A stretch of DNA of 64,000 nt, taken from the NCBI RefSeq assembly GCF_019511445.1, contig NZ_JAEUAN010000003.1:62001-126000 (forward strand), read 5' to 3'. The notes below the pieces were generated by a model. It was given only the letters and a program-made list of their open reading frames with translations. It did not search any database and was not told the origin of the DNA. This document shows, piece by piece, positions 26,368 through 36,700 of the stretch (within the stretch, counting starts at the first letter, position 1; every line of letters starts with the position of its first letter). The position numbers were made by a program, and so were the translations under genes. This stretch comes from Aliirhizobium wenxiniae. GTDB taxonomy: Bacteria > Pseudomonadota > Alphaproteobacteria > Rhizobiales > Rhizobiaceae.

Positions 26368-26916
26368 CTATTGCAGCGCCCTGCCGCGAAGGCGAGACGA
26401 AACCCTTGCCCTGGAACCGCGATTGAATCTAGCAGCCATACCGGCAAGAGCGCCGAGAAGCGCCGCAATGACAGTGCCGATCAGCATGCCACTCCCGGCC
26501 CACACGACACCCGCAACGCTAACGGGCAGAGCCGGTACGAAATCCTGCCAGACATTGGTGACGATCCTTTGATCCGCATTCCGGACGATCACCAGAGGTC
26601 TCAATATCGGTGAAGCGGCAGACAGATCTTCGAGCTGGTCAGAGAGGGACTGATAGCGAGCAAAGCTTCTCCGCATCGCATCGCCCTGTTGCCGGAGAAA
26701 ATTCTCTTGAGACATGGCGTAGACGTTCAGTGCAGCCTGTCGATCAAGGCCTGCGTGATTGGCCTGCTCGTCGAAAACCTGGATGGTTGTTGTCAGCTCA
26801 TCGATGGCACCGGCAAGACGCTGCCGATATTGCTGCGCAAATTCCGGCGCCTGCGAAAACAGCACGCCGCAAGACGCAATAATAAGAATTACCAGCACCC
26901 GGCGAACAAGAAACAC
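26368..26916 (-). CDS. DUF2937-like membrane protein
   Basis: A 182-aa membrane protein likely starting at a GTG (26916, read VFLVRRVLVILIIASCGVLF) preceded by GAGGG. It has a signal anchor at the N-terminus and a second hydrophobic stretch at about 135-160, separated by a charged region with FSQAPEFAQQYRQRLAGAID, the hallmark of DUF2937. Members have no known function. It is downstream of the FAD oxidoreductase gene, on the same strand, with a 77-base gap. The frame extends 55 codons upstream but that part lacks similarity and overlaps the oxidoreductase. Confidence 0.7.
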   Translation of the reverse strand: MFLVRRVLVILIIASCGVLFSQAPEFAQQYRQRLAGAIDELTTTIQVFDEQANHAGLDRQAALNVYAMSQENFLRQQGDAMRRSFARYQSLSDQLEDLSAASPILRPLVIVRNADQRIVTNVWQDFVPALPVSVAGVVWAGSGMLIGTVIAALLGALAGMAARFNRGSRARVSSRLRGRALQ

Positions 26917-26993
26917 GGCCAACCCTCGGCTTCGTTGTACCGATAAACGAATCCGGATCGCAAAGGTTGCAACAGAGTTTGGCGACAGACGCG

Positions 26994-28223
26994 TTACGCC
27001 TTCGGTCCGGGCTCCCTGATCCGTTCCATTCTGAAGCCGAGCCCGATCAACCGGCCGGAAAGATGCGCCAATATCGGCCATCGCGCGATCCCGCGAATGA
27101 AACCGGGCGGACCTTTGCGCTTGGCATCATCCGCCTGATCCGCGCGTCGGCTGCTTCGCATCATCAACTGCAGCTTCTGGGTTGCGCGTGTCGGGAAAAG
27201 GCGGCGCTTCTCCACCGCCGCAAGATCCGCATCGGAAAGCCTGCCTTCGCGAAGTGGCTCCGCGAGAATGTTCGCGGCCGCAACGGCATCCTGAATGGCA
27301 AGGTTTACCCCCACGCCGCCAATCGGCGACATGGCGTGCGCAGCGTCCCCGATGCAGATCAATCCCGATCGCCACCATTGCCTGAGGCGATCGATTCGCA
27401 CGGTCAGAAGGCTCGTATCATTGAAGGAACGGATTTCATCCATCCGCGATGCAGGCAGTGGCGACACGTCAGCCACCATCTTTCGGAACGCCTCGATACC
27501 CTGGTCGCAGATTTCGGCAAATGTCGTGCGACGGATGACATAGCCGCATTGCCAGTAGTCACCGCGATCGATCAGGACGAGGCCCTGTCTCGGACCGGCA
27601 TGCCCCATCACCTCATTGGGATCGCCCGGCCTTTTCGAGAGCTTCATCCAGACGACTTCACTGGGCGCACCAAAACTTTCGACACGCAGTCCGGCCTTGG
27701 CTCGAATGATGGAATTGCGCCCATCCGCACCGACGACGAGATCACTCTCGATCTGCACCTCCCCGTCAGGCGTGCGGGCGACGAGGCCTGAAACCTTGCC
27801 GGAGATTTCGAGGAGGCGGACAACCTCCCCCTTCATGATGAGCCGGAAGTTGGGAAATTTCTGCGCGGATTCAGCGAGAAAATTCAGGAAATCCCATTGC
27901 GGCATGAAGGCGATGAAGCGGTTCTTCACCGGCAGGCGGGAAAAATCCGCGATCGTGATCGTCCGTCCGCCCATTTCGGCCGAGAGCTTTTCCGCCCGCG
28001 TGTGAGGGAGCGCGAGAAACGCGTCTATCAGACCAAGCTGGCCGATGACCTCAAGCGTCGAGGGATGAATGGTATCGCCGCGAAAATCCCGCAGGAAATC
28101 CGCATGTTTTTCGATAACGGTAACATCCACGCCTGCCCGCGCGAGAAGGAAGCCGAGCATCAGTCCGGCAGGACCGGCACCGGCAATGACACACGTCGTC
28201 TTGATCGTCACGATTTCGCTCAT
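26994..28223 (-). CDS. FAD-dependent monooxygenase (UbiH/PHBH type)
   Basis: A 409-aa flavoprotein. It has the FAD dinucleotide motif GAGPAGLMLGFLLARAG (about residues 14-30), the DG motif VVGADGRNS (about 162-170) and the GD motif CIGDAAHAMSPIGGVGVN (about 290-307). This set defines class A flavin hydroxylases of the p-hydroxybenzoate hydroxylase/UbiH type. The aromatic substrate is unknown. It lies 127 bases from dxr, which diverges from it, and 77 bases upstream of the DUF2937 gene. Confidence 0.85.
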   Translation of the reverse strand: MSEIVTIKTTCVIAGAGPAGLMLGFLLARAGVDVTVIEKHADFLRDFRGDTIHPSTLEVIGQLGLIDAFLALPHTRAEKLSAEMGGRTITIADFSRLPVKNRFIAFMPQWDFLNFLAESAQKFPNFRLIMKGEVVRLLEISGKVSGLVARTPDGEVQIESDLVVGADGRNSIIRAKAGLRVESFGAPSEVVWMKLSKRPGDPNEVMGHAGPRQGLVLIDRGDYWQCGYVIRRTTFAEICDQGIEAFRKMVADVSPLPASRMDEIRSFNDTSLLTVRIDRLRQWWRSGLICIGDAAHAMSPIGGVGVNLAIQDAVAAANILAEPLREGRLSDADLAAVEKRRLFPTRATQKLQLMMRSSRRADQADDAKRKGPPGFIRGIARWPILAHLSGRLIGLGFRMERIREPGPKA

Positions 28224-28350
28224 CGCTCCATTTGGCTCCCATCAGCCGCCGGATCAAGCCATATCCGATCACATCTGCCGCGCCGTGAGCGCTCTTGTGG
28301 CAACCATCGTTCGCTTGTAGACCAACCGCAACTGTGAATATGGAAACGGC

Positions 28351-29538
28351 ATGGCAGATATGGATAGACGCCGCATCAGCATTCTCGGGTCGACCGGCTC
28401 GATCGGTGTCAATACGCTCGACGTGGTCGCCCAGCTGGGCGGGCGCGATGCGTTCGACATTGTCGCGATTACCGGCAACAGCAATGTTGCCCTGCTTGCC
28501 GAACAGGCCAAGGCTTTTGGCGCACGCCTCGCCGTCACGGCAGACGACAAGCAATACGCCACGCTGAAGGATGCGCTCGCCGGAACCGGCATCGAGGTTG
28601 CAGCGGGCCGAGCGGCACTGGTGGAAGCAGGTCAACGCCCATCCGACTGGGTCATGGCCGCGATCGTCGGCACTGCCGGTCTTGCACCGACACTTGCGGC
28701 CGCAGAGCGCGGCGCCGATATCGCGCTTGCCAACAAGGAATGCCTGGTTTCGGCCGGCGAACTCTTCGTCAAGGCCGTGACGAACGGTGGCGGCAAGCTC
28801 ATTCCCGTCGACAGCGAGCACAGCGCCATCTTCCAGTCGCTGGAAGAAGACCAGCGCCATGCCGTCGAGCGTATCGTATTGACGGCATCCGGCGGCCCCT
28901 TCCGCACCTGGAGCCGCGAGCAGATGGCAAATGTCACCGCCGATATCGCCCGCGCTCATCCGAACTGGTCGATGGGCCTGAAGATCTCGATCGGCAGCGC
29001 CTCAATGTTCAACAAGGCCCTGGAGATGATCGAGGCGAAACATCTCTTCGGTGTCAGGCCGGACCAGATCGAGGTGATCGTCCACCCGCAGTCCATCATT
29101 CATTCCATGGTGGGCTACACCGATGGCTCGGTTCTCGCCCAGCTCGGCTGCCCCGACATGCGCACCGCCATCGGCTATGCGCTCACCTATCCGGACCGCC
29201 CGAAACTCGATGTCGAGCGGCTGGATTTTGCCAAACTGGCACGGCTGGATTTTGAAGCACCGGACGAAGTGCGGTTTCCGGCACTAAGGCTTGCCCGTAC
29301 CGCCATGGATCGCGGCGGCGTGCAGGGCGCGGTGATGAATGCGGCCGAAGAAACGGCCTTCAATGCCTTTGTCGAGAAGCGGATCGGTTTTCTGCAGATG
29401 GCCGACATCGCTGAAGAGGTTATGGAAGAAATGGTCGGCTACGGCTCGGCCATCACCATGGACGATGTGTTTGCCGCCGATGCTGAAGCACGACGTCGGG
29501 CAGGTGAAGTGATCACAAGGGTGGAAATGGCGGCTTGA
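28351..29538 (+). CDS. dxr: 1-deoxy-D-xylulose 5-phosphate reductoisomerase
   Basis: Converts DXP to MEP with NADPH, the committed step of non-mevalonate isoprenoid synthesis. The 395-aa protein begins MADMDRRRISILGSTGSIGV with the NADPH-binding GSTGSIG, then ALANKECLVSAGELF (about 128), DSEHSAIFQSLE (metal-binding, about 151-162), SGGPFRTWSREQM and the HPQSIIHSMVGYTDGS segment. Length and motifs are normal. It stands alone and is followed by a long palindromic repeat. Confidence 0.96.
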   Translation: MADMDRRRISILGSTGSIGVNTLDVVAQLGGRDAFDIVAITGNSNVALLAEQAKAFGARLAVTADDKQYATLKDALAGTGIEVAAGRAALVEAGQRPSDWVMAAIVGTAGLAPTLAAAERGADIALANKECLVSAGELFVKAVTNGGGKLIPVDSEHSAIFQSLEEDQRHAVERIVLTASGGPFRTWSREQMANVTADIARAHPNWSMGLKISIGSASMFNKALEMIEAKHLFGVRPDQIEVIVHPQSIIHSMVGYTDGSVLAQLGCPDMRTAIGYALTYPDRPKLDVERLDFAKLARLDFEAPDEVRFPALRLARTAMDRGGVQGAVMNAAEETAFNAFVEKRIGFLQMADIAEEVMEEMVGYGSAITMDDVFAADAEARRRAGEVITRVEMAA

Positions 29539-29549
29539 GGCGGCAAAAT

Positions 29550-29723
29550 CCCCTCACTTGCGATTTCTAACACTTAGCTGAAGCTAAGATGTTGAAATCG
29601 CTCTCTCCCACAAGGGGAGAGATACCGGGGCCGCGATCTCGAGGCTTTACCTCTCCCCTTGTGGGAGAGGTTACAAAATCAAGATCTTAGCGAAGCTAAG
29701 TCTTAGATTTTGTTGGTGAGGGG
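29550..29723. repeat. complex palindromic intergenic repeat (about 174 bp)
   Basis: Nested inverted repeats lie between dxr and hemA: outer CCCCTCAC (29550-29557) with GTGAGGGG (29716-29723); CTTAGCTGAAGCTAAG at 29573-29588 with a related CTTAGCGAAGCTAAG at 29687-29701; and a perfect 19-bp pair CTCTCCCACAAGGGGAGAG (29603-29621) with its complement at 29651-29669. Elements of this look are dispersed in rhizobial genomes. It could act as a terminator for both converging genes. Confidence 0.85.
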
Positions 29724-29742
29724 ATAGGGCCTCACCCGCCAA

Positions 29743-30957
29743 TCAAGCCACATGCCGGGCCAGCGCGCAGCGCGACCACAGCTGATGCAGCGAACCGACC
29801 AGATGTTCGAGATCCGCATCGGAATGCAGCGGCGTCGGCGTGATGCGCAGGCGCTCGGTCTTGCGCGGCACGGTCGGATAGTTGATCGGCTGCACATAGA
29901 TATTGCAGTTGTCCATCAGAAGATCCGAGATCCACTTGCACTTGGCCGCATCGCCGACCATGACCGGAACGATATGGCTCGGGTTCGGCATATGCGGAAT
30001 ACCCTGCGCATCCAGCATGCCGCGCAGCTTGCGCACACGCTCCTGATGGCGCGCTCGCTCCATCTGGCTGACCTTCAGATGCCTGATCGAGGCGATCGCA
30101 CCGGCGGCAAGCGCCGGCGGCAGCGACGTCGTGAAGATGAAGCCCGAGGCAAACGAACGGACGAAATCGCAAAGCGCTGCAGACGCGGTGATATAACCGC
30201 CCATCACGCCAAACGCCTTGGCAAGCGTGCCTTCGATGATCGTCACGCGGTCCATCAGGCCTTCGCGCTCGGCAATGCCGCCGCCGCGCGGGCCGTACAT
30301 GCCGACCGCATGAACTTCATCGAGATAGGTCATCGCGCCATATTTGTCGGCGAGATCACAGATCTCCTTGATCGGCGCGATATCACCGTCCATCGAATAG
30401 ACGCTTTCGAACGCGATCATCTTCGGCGCCTTCGGATCGGCTGCCGCAAGCTTGGCTTCCAGATCGACGAGGTCGTTATGCTTCCAGATCACCCGCTCGC
30501 ACTTGCCGTGGCGAATGCCCTCGATCATCGAAGCATGGTTCAACGTGTCCGAGAAGATGATCAGGCCGGGAATTTTCTGGCCGAGTACACCGAGCGTCGC
30601 CCAGTTCGACATATAGCCGGAATTGAAGATCAGGCCGGCTTCCTTGCCGTGCAGGTCTGCGAGTTCGCGCTCGAGCAGAACGTGGTAGTGGGTGGTGCCA
30701 GAAATATTCCGGGTGCCTCCCGCACCCGCGCCACAGTGATCTATGGCCTCGTGCATGGCGGCAATCACCGCGGGATGCTGGCCCATGCCCAGATAGTCGT
30801 TGGAACACCAGACGGTCACATCCTTCGTGCCCTCAGGCGTGTGGTGCGTCGCGCGCGGAAAGCTGCCGCGCTGTCGTTCGAGATCGGCGAATACGCGGTA
30901 ACGGCCTTCCTGATGCAGCCCGTCCAGTTCGCTTTTGAAATATGCCTCGAAATCCAT
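29743..30957 (-). CDS. hemA: 5-aminolevulinate synthase
   Basis: Condenses glycine and succinyl-CoA to 5-aminolevulinate, the first haem precursor in alphaproteobacteria (C4 pathway), using pyridoxal phosphate. The 404-aa protein begins [20 protein letters not shown]. Motifs include [13 protein letters not shown] (about 50-62), [13 protein letters not shown] (about 80-92), [15 protein letters not shown] and the PLP-lysine segment [14 protein letters not shown] (Lys about 247). An FNR/FixK-type box lies 150 bases upstream, consistent with oxygen control of haem synthesis. Confidence 0.97.
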   Translation of the reverse strand: MDFEAYFKSELDGLHQEGRYRVFADLERQRGSFPRATHHTPEGTKDVTVWCSNDYLGMGQHPAVIAAMHEAIDHCGAGAGGTRNISGTTHYHVLLERELADLHGKEAGLIFNSGYMSNWATLGVLGQKIPGLIIFSDTLNHASMIEGIRHGKCERVIWKHNDLVDLEAKLAAADPKAPKMIAFESVYSMDGDIAPIKEICDLADKYGAMTYLDEVHAVGMYGPRGGGIAEREGLMDRVTIIEGTLAKAFGVMGGYITASAALCDFVRSFASGFIFTTSLPPALAAGAIASIRHLKVSQMERARHQERVRKLRGMLDAQGIPHMPNPSHIVPVMVGDAAKCKWISDLLMDNCNIYVQPINYPTVPRKTERLRITPTPLHSDADLEHLVGSLHQLWSRCALARHVA

Positions 30958-31347
30958 GCTTACGCTCCAAAATCTGCGTCAGGCTTTTTTTGATTTTTGC
31001 CAGCTTCCGCGTCAACCCGGAAGAGGCTGATAACGCATGCCTGCGGCAATAGGCCCATTTTAGATTTATTCCAATCCAAATCTTAGCGGTAGTCGAAATG
31101 TGAAGATTGACCCACATCAAGCGCAGATTGAAAAAATCCTGCCCGATTTGCATCGAGACCTAACCCGGCCTTCCAACTGAGCCACACGCAAAACGCACCC
31201 GTGAGGCGACAATTCTGCAGTAATATCAGCAATGCATGTAATAAAACACGATGCTCATATGGACTCTTTACAAGCGAGACCTATTGTTCCAACTGAAGCG
31301 CCACTTCATCGGAAGATGGACGTGACGAAACCGAACTGGAGAAAGCC
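30958..31347. other. 390-base divergent intergenic region (hemA / glycine-zipper gene)
   Basis: Holds the upstream region of hemA on the minus strand (with the FNR/FixK-type box at 31107-31120) and that of the glycine-zipper lipoprotein on the plus strand (GGAGAAAGCC before its ATG). I see no RNA gene and no further supported ORF. Confidence 0.6.
31107..31120 (-). promoter_or_regulatory. FNR/FixK-type box upstream of hemA
   Basis: TTGACCCACATCAA fits TTGA(T/C)-N4-(A/G)TCAA with the correct 14-base length. It sits 150 bases upstream of the hemA start codon. In several alphaproteobacteria hemA is controlled through such a site, so function is plausible. Confidence 0.6.
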
Positions 31348-31611
31348 ATGAAGAAGGCTCTGATTATGTTGATGGCGGGTGCTTCGCTCGCAAGCTGCAC
31401 ACCCACGGAACGAGGTGCAGGTATTGGCGCGGCATCCGGCGCGATCATCGGCGGCGTCGCAACCGGCAATGTCCGCGGCGCAGCAGTCGGCGGCGCTATC
31501 GGCGGCGTAGCCGGCGCTCTTATCGGCAATGTCTCCGAGCAGCCGGGCCAGTGCTACTATCGTGACCGCTACGGTCGCCGTTACGTGGACGATTGCCCGC
31601 GCCGTTACTGA
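31348..31611 (+). CDS. glycine-zipper lipoprotein (YMGG-like)
   Basis: An 87-aa exported protein. Residues 1-17 (MKKALIMLMAGASLASC) form a lipoprotein signal with a cysteine at the cleavage point. The mature part contains a glycine zipper (GAGIGAASGAIIGGVATG, then AAVGGAIGGVAGALIGN; about 24-62) and a C-terminal basic, tyrosine-rich stretch CYYRDRYGRRYVDDCP. Such proteins associate with the outer membrane. It has a GGAGAAAG ribosome binding site and a terminator at 31652-31684. Function unknown. Confidence 0.83.
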   Translation: MKKALIMLMAGASLASCTPTERGAGIGAASGAIIGGVATGNVRGAAVGGAIGGVAGALIGNVSEQPGQCYYRDRYGRRYVDDCPRRY

Positions 31612-31651
31612 TTGGCGAAGACTGACACAAAGTCATATATTTCAAATATGT

Positions 31652-31684
31652 GGCCCCGAAGCCAGCTTCGGGGCCTTTTATTTC
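31652..31684 (+). terminator. rho-independent terminator after glycine-zipper gene
   Basis: GGCCCCGAAGC (31652-31662) pairs perfectly with GCTTCGGGGCC (31665-31675) and is followed by TTTTATTT. It lies 40 bases downstream of the stop codon. Confidence 0.88.
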
Positions 31685-31798
31685 ATGAAATCATCATGCA
31701 GCAGAGATCTAGGGTACCCCTTAAGGGATTTTGCGGGTAGAGAGGTTTCAAGCGACCATGAGGGTCTTCACCTAAAGCTCTGATACTTAAGTCTGCGT

Positions 31799-33724
31799 AT
31801 GGAAAAGAGAAAAGCTGGGAAGACAAGCGACTGGAGCAGCCGGAGGCGAAGCCTCGCATGCTTGCTGGCTGGTAGCATTGCACTGTCGCCCGCCTTTGCC
31901 TCTGAAGCCCAAGCATTCAAGATTTTCGGCATCACCCTGTTCGGCAGCGACGAGGAAACGGTCGAGGTCATCGACCCGGTTCGTTACGAGGCCACTATAG
32001 AAACGGGCGATGCGGATGGCGACCTGGCCGACCGGCTGCAATCGGCAACCGCGCTGGTGAATGACGACGAAAAGCCGGTTTCCGGCGATCTTGGCATTAT
32101 AGTCAAGGCACGCGAGGATCGTGATCGTCTGGTTGCTGTCCTCTATGAGGAAGCCCGATACGGCGGCATCGTCAACATATCGATCGCCGGAACGGATATC
32201 GACCAGCTCCCACCAAATCCGACCTTCGACCATTCCAAGCCCGTGCCCGTCACGGTGAATGTAAAGCCCGGCCCTGTATTCAAGCTCGGCTCGGTGCGCT
32301 TCGAGGGCGATGCGGCCAGCAGAAATCCCGCAGATTACGATCTGGAACCGGGCGGTCCGGCCGGATCGCTGGTCATCCTGAAGGCAGGCGAGAAAATTGT
32401 CCTCGACCTGAAGGAAGAAGGGCGTCCGCTGGCACACCCTCTCCAGCGGCAAATTACTGCGGATCACGCCAAGAACACGGTCGATGTCGTGCTGGGCGCG
32501 GTCGGTGGGCCTGTTGCATCCTTCGGCACAGTGACAGTCAAGGGCGCGCGCGCCGTGAACCCGGATTTCATCCAGCGTTACTCCCGCCTCGACCGGCGCG
32601 AGCGTTATTCGCCAGAACAGCTGAAAAAAGCCTCCGAGCGCCTGCGCCAGCTCGGAGTATTCTCGAGCATCAGCATTCACGAAGCTGACAGCCTTGCGCC
32701 CGACGGCTCCCTGCCGCTGGCGATTGAGGTCTCCGAGGGCAAGTTCCGCTATTTCGGTTTCGGCCTGGAATATGCGTCGACGGATGGCGCAGGGGTTCAG
32801 GGCTATTGGGGCCATCGCAACCTGTTCGGCCAGGCCGAATCGCTGCGGCTCGAAGGCGCCGTGTCCGGCATCGGCGCTACCGACGTGACGACATTTGATT
32901 ATACCGCCGGAATTACCTTCACCAAGCCTGGCTTCTATGTTCCGGAAGCAACCTTCATCTCCAAGCTCGAAGCCAAGAGTGAAAATCCGGACGATATCTA
33001 CGAAGCCCAGTCGATTACCTATTCCGCCGGTATCGCTTACGAACTCAACACCACCGACAAGGTCACCGCGGGTGGCGAGATCTCCTATATCCGCGCCGAC
33101 GACGCCTTTGACCGCAATGATTACCTGACTTTCAGCCTGCCGGTTTCATTCGAACGAGACACGCGCAACAACAAGCTTGACCCGACCGAAGGTTATTACG
33201 GAACGGTCTCCGCCAAACCGAGTTATGAGGCGCTGAAGGGCAATGTCTTTTCGTCATTCGAAGGCTCGATTGCCGGTTATTATGGGCTTGGAGCCGAAGA
33301 CAAGGTGGTTCTCGCAGCCCGGTTGGGCGCAGGCACGCTGGTTGGAACCGGTGACCTGCAGGACATTCCGGTCACGCGCCGGTTCTATCAGGGCGGTGGC
33401 GGCTCCGTCCGTGGTTACAGCTACCGCGAGATATCGCCCTATAATAGCGACGGCGATGCTTTAGGTGGCCGTTCTTATATATTGGCGTCTTTCGAAACGC
33501 GCGTAAAAGTGTCAGAGAAGATCGGCATTGTTCCGTTTGTAGACGTCGGAACGGTGGCAACCGAAATCGTGCCTGATTTCTCTGATATTCGTGCGGGTGC
33601 CGGACTGGGATTGCGTTATGCGACACCCTTCGGTCCAATTCGCCTGGATTTCGCAGTTCCGCTCAAGCGCTATGACGGTGGAAATTCGTTCGGTATCTAT
33701 GCTGGCATCGGCCAGGCTTTCTAA
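31799..33724 (+). CDS. tamA: outer-membrane assembly protein TamA
   Basis: A 641-aa Omp85-family outer-membrane protein. A signal peptide ends near FASEAQA (about residue 39). POTRA-like repeats follow (about 60-265, including VKPGPVFKLGSVRFEGDAAS and SFGTVTVKGARAVNPDFIQR), then a 16-strand barrel domain (about 315-641) with the lid/strand segment FYQGGGGSVRGYSYREISP and a C-terminal phenylalanine (GIGQAF). TamA cooperates with TamB in outer-membrane protein or lipid transport. tamB begins 18 bases after its stop. The start has a poor ribosome binding site. Confidence 0.93.
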   Translation: MEKRKAGKTSDWSSRRRSLACLLAGSIALSPAFASEAQAFKIFGITLFGSDEETVEVIDPVRYEATIETGDADGDLADRLQSATALVNDDEKPVSGDLGIIVKAREDRDRLVAVLYEEARYGGIVNISIAGTDIDQLPPNPTFDHSKPVPVTVNVKPGPVFKLGSVRFEGDAASRNPADYDLEPGGPAGSLVILKAGEKIVLDLKEEGRPLAHPLQRQITADHAKNTVDVVLGAVGGPVASFGTVTVKGARAVNPDFIQRYSRLDRRERYSPEQLKKASERLRQLGVFSSISIHEADSLAPDGSLPLAIEVSEGKFRYFGFGLEYASTDGAGVQGYWGHRNLFGQAESLRLEGAVSGIGATDVTTFDYTAGITFTKPGFYVPEATFISKLEAKSENPDDIYEAQSITYSAGIAYELNTTDKVTAGGEISYIRADDAFDRNDYLTFSLPVSFERDTRNNKLDPTEGYYGTVSAKPSYEALKGNVFSSFEGSIAGYYGLGAEDKVVLAARLGAGTLVGTGDLQDIPVTRRFYQGGGGSVRGYSYREISPYNSDGDALGGRSYILASFETRVKVSEKIGIVPFVDVGTVATEIVPDFSDIRAGAGLGLRYATPFGPIRLDFAVPLKRYDGGNSFGIYAGIGQAF

Positions 33725-33742
33725 AGAGGCAGCAACACAACC

Positions 33743-36700
33743 ATGACATTCATCGTCCGCCTTCTGAAATGGACTTTGAGAGCCGCAATCGCGGCTGTCG
33801 GCGTCCTTTTCGTCATGGCGCTCGGCGTTGTTCTCTTCGTCGCCTTCACGCCCGTCGGCGGCGATATCGCTGCCAGCCGCATATCATCCCTCGTCTCTAC
33901 GCCGGATCGCTCGATCACATTCTCACGGCCCGAAGGCCTGCTGACCGGTGACCTGCGCGTCGGTGCCCTGACGCTCTCCGACAGCAAGGGACCTTACGCC
34001 CAGATCAACGGTATCGAAATCGACTGGTCGCCGACAGCGCTGATCACCGGTGAATTCCGTGCCGACCGCATTACCGCGGGCGCAATCGACATATACCGCC
34101 CGCCGGAACCGACAGCGGCAAAGCCTGCAACGACCACCACATCATCCGGCGGCACCACCCTGCCCGTTGGCATCCGCGTGGCGCAGCTCGACCTGCCGGA
34201 TATCAACCTCGCGCAAGGACTATCCGGCCGTGACTTCGCCCTTTCCCTGAAAGGGTCGATCGATGCGACAGGCCCGAACATTTCGCTTGATCTTCAGGCA
34301 ACCCGCAAGGATGAGCCGGATGCAAAGGCGCTGGCAGATATCGTCTATGCTCCGTCCGAAAACCGCCTGACGCTGAAGGCGTCCGTGTCCGAACCGCAGG
34401 GCGGGCTTCTCGCTCGCCTGCTGCGCCTGCCGGGCGCTCCGGCCGTACAATTGGGCCTCGACGGCGAAGGCCCCCTGTCCAACTGGGCAGGCAGGCTCAG
34501 CGGACAGGTGGATGGCCAGCCGGTCATTGCGGTCGATGGACGCCATCTCCTCGTCGACAACGGCGGCCACCGTGTCGAAATCAAGGGCGGCGGCCAGCTC
34601 GCAACCCTGATGCCGCCCGCTCTGCGCGAGCTTTTTGACGGCACGACCGATATCGATATCGCCGCAACCTATTCGAAATCCGGACGCGTCGATTTCCAGC
34701 GCGGCCAGCTGACCTCCGGCGCGGTGCGCATTTCCGCCAAGGGCGCCTGGGATCCGAAAGGCGACAACAGCCTGACGGCAAGCCTTGCCGGAACCAACGG
34801 ACCGGTCGATGTCACCTGGCCGATCAATGGACAACCCAGCAATTTCTCGCTTGAAACGCTGAACTTCACTCTGACCGGGGCAGCCACGGCCGCCCGCTTC
34901 AATGCCACCGCTTCCCTGCCCTATGCCGAACTGCCGCAAGGCACGTTCCGCCAGATCAGGTTCCAGGCTGAAAGCGAAGATCTCGATCTCGTCGAAAGGG
35001 CCGGAAGCATCCGCAGCCGCGTCACGGTAGCCGACCTGAAATTCGCCAATGCCGAAATCGGTCGTGTGGTCCGCGGGCCGGTGACGCTCGATGCTCCGTT
35101 GCGCCTTGCACCTCCGGCAATCGGCCTCGATGCCGCGACTTTCGAAAGTGCCGGCTTCAACGGCACCGTCAGCGGCGCTTACGATACGTCGAAACAGGCG
35201 GTGACCGGCAACTTCCGCATGTCGGCCAATCCAAGCATCCTGCCTCCCTCTCTGGCTCCGCGCTTCGAAGGAACGATTGCCACCGAAGGTTATGTCGATT
35301 TCGTCCAGGGCGGACGGATGAGCCTCGAAAACCTCGTCGTCAAATCGAACGCGCTGGAAGCCCATGGCAACGTGGTCATGGAAAAGGGCAATGTCTCCGG
35401 TCGCCTTGCCGGCCGCCTGCCGGACATCAAGCGCTGGCTGGGTGACGCCGAAGGTGCAGCCGGCTTCGACATCTCCGCCAAAGGTCCGCTGACCGGAGCG
35501 AATGTCAGAGCCGTCATCAATTCCGCCGAAGCCCGCCTTGCCGGCCGAAAGCTCGAAGACCTGAGCCTCGTGCTTGAAGGCACGGCAAATCCCGACGCCC
35601 CGCAGGGCCGCCTGACGGTCAATGGCGCGATCGACAGCAAACCGATCCGCATCAGCAGCGACCTCGCATCCGCCAATGGCGAAACCCAGGCGCCGGCGAT
35701 CAATGCCGAGATCGGCCCCAACAAGCTGACGGGAGCCTTGACCTTCTCGCCGGAATTCATGCCGTCGGGTCAGCTGCAGTTCGATTTCCCGGATGTCTCC
35801 CTGCTCGCAGCCCTTGCCGCCCAGCAGGCCCAGGGCGATCTGAAAGGCTCGGTCACCTTCAACCGCGAAGGCCAGACCACCGGCGCAGTCATCAAGGCGA
35901 ATGGCTCGGCGCTTCGGCGTGGAAATGCCGGCCTGTTGCAGCCTGCCATCGACCTGACCATCCCCGACATCAAGACGATCGCCGCGCAGGGCTCCATCCG
36001 TGCAGCGCGCCTGGGAACCGACGCCATATTCCTTGAAGGTCTGAATGTCGGGCTTAATCATTCAGGCACGACGACCTCGATCGATCTTTCCGCCAATTAC
36101 GATGGCGCTCCGCTGACGACCGCAGCCTCAATCGAAACCGCCGGCGGCCTTGCCATCGGCATCCAGAGTTTCGAGGCAACCCCGCGCAAGATCCCCGTCC
36201 GGCTCGCCGGACCGACACGGATCCTCATCGAAAACGGTGGCGCTCGCCTCTCCGACTTCACGCTCGCGACCGGCACCGGAAGCGTCGCTGTAAGCGGCAC
36301 TGCCGGCTCCACGCTCGATATCGCGGCAAAGATAAACGCGCTGCCGGCAAGCCTGCTCAACACCTTCCTGCCGACCATCCATGCAGCGGGAAACATTTCG
36401 GGCACGATCAATGCAACGGGTACAAGCTCTGCTCCCGCCATACGGTATGATTTAGAATGGAGTGATGCCCAGCTTCGCCAGATGCGCGATGCTGACATCA
36501 GTCCGTTTCGCATCTCTGCAGCAGGCACCTTCGCAAATGGCGCAGTCACACTAGAACAGACGCGCGTTTCCGGCAGCGGCGGCATGGAAATCACCGCAGA
36601 TGGCAAGGTGCTTCTCAACGAAAACGGCGGCCCGGCGCTGAACGTCAACGCCCGCGCCAAGGCCATTCCTGCAAACCTCGCCAACGCCTTCATCCCGAAC

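Noticed and set aside
34220..36061. 613-codon open frame on the minus strand within tamB
   Set aside because: Antisense to a well-supported TamB; no domain and odd composition.
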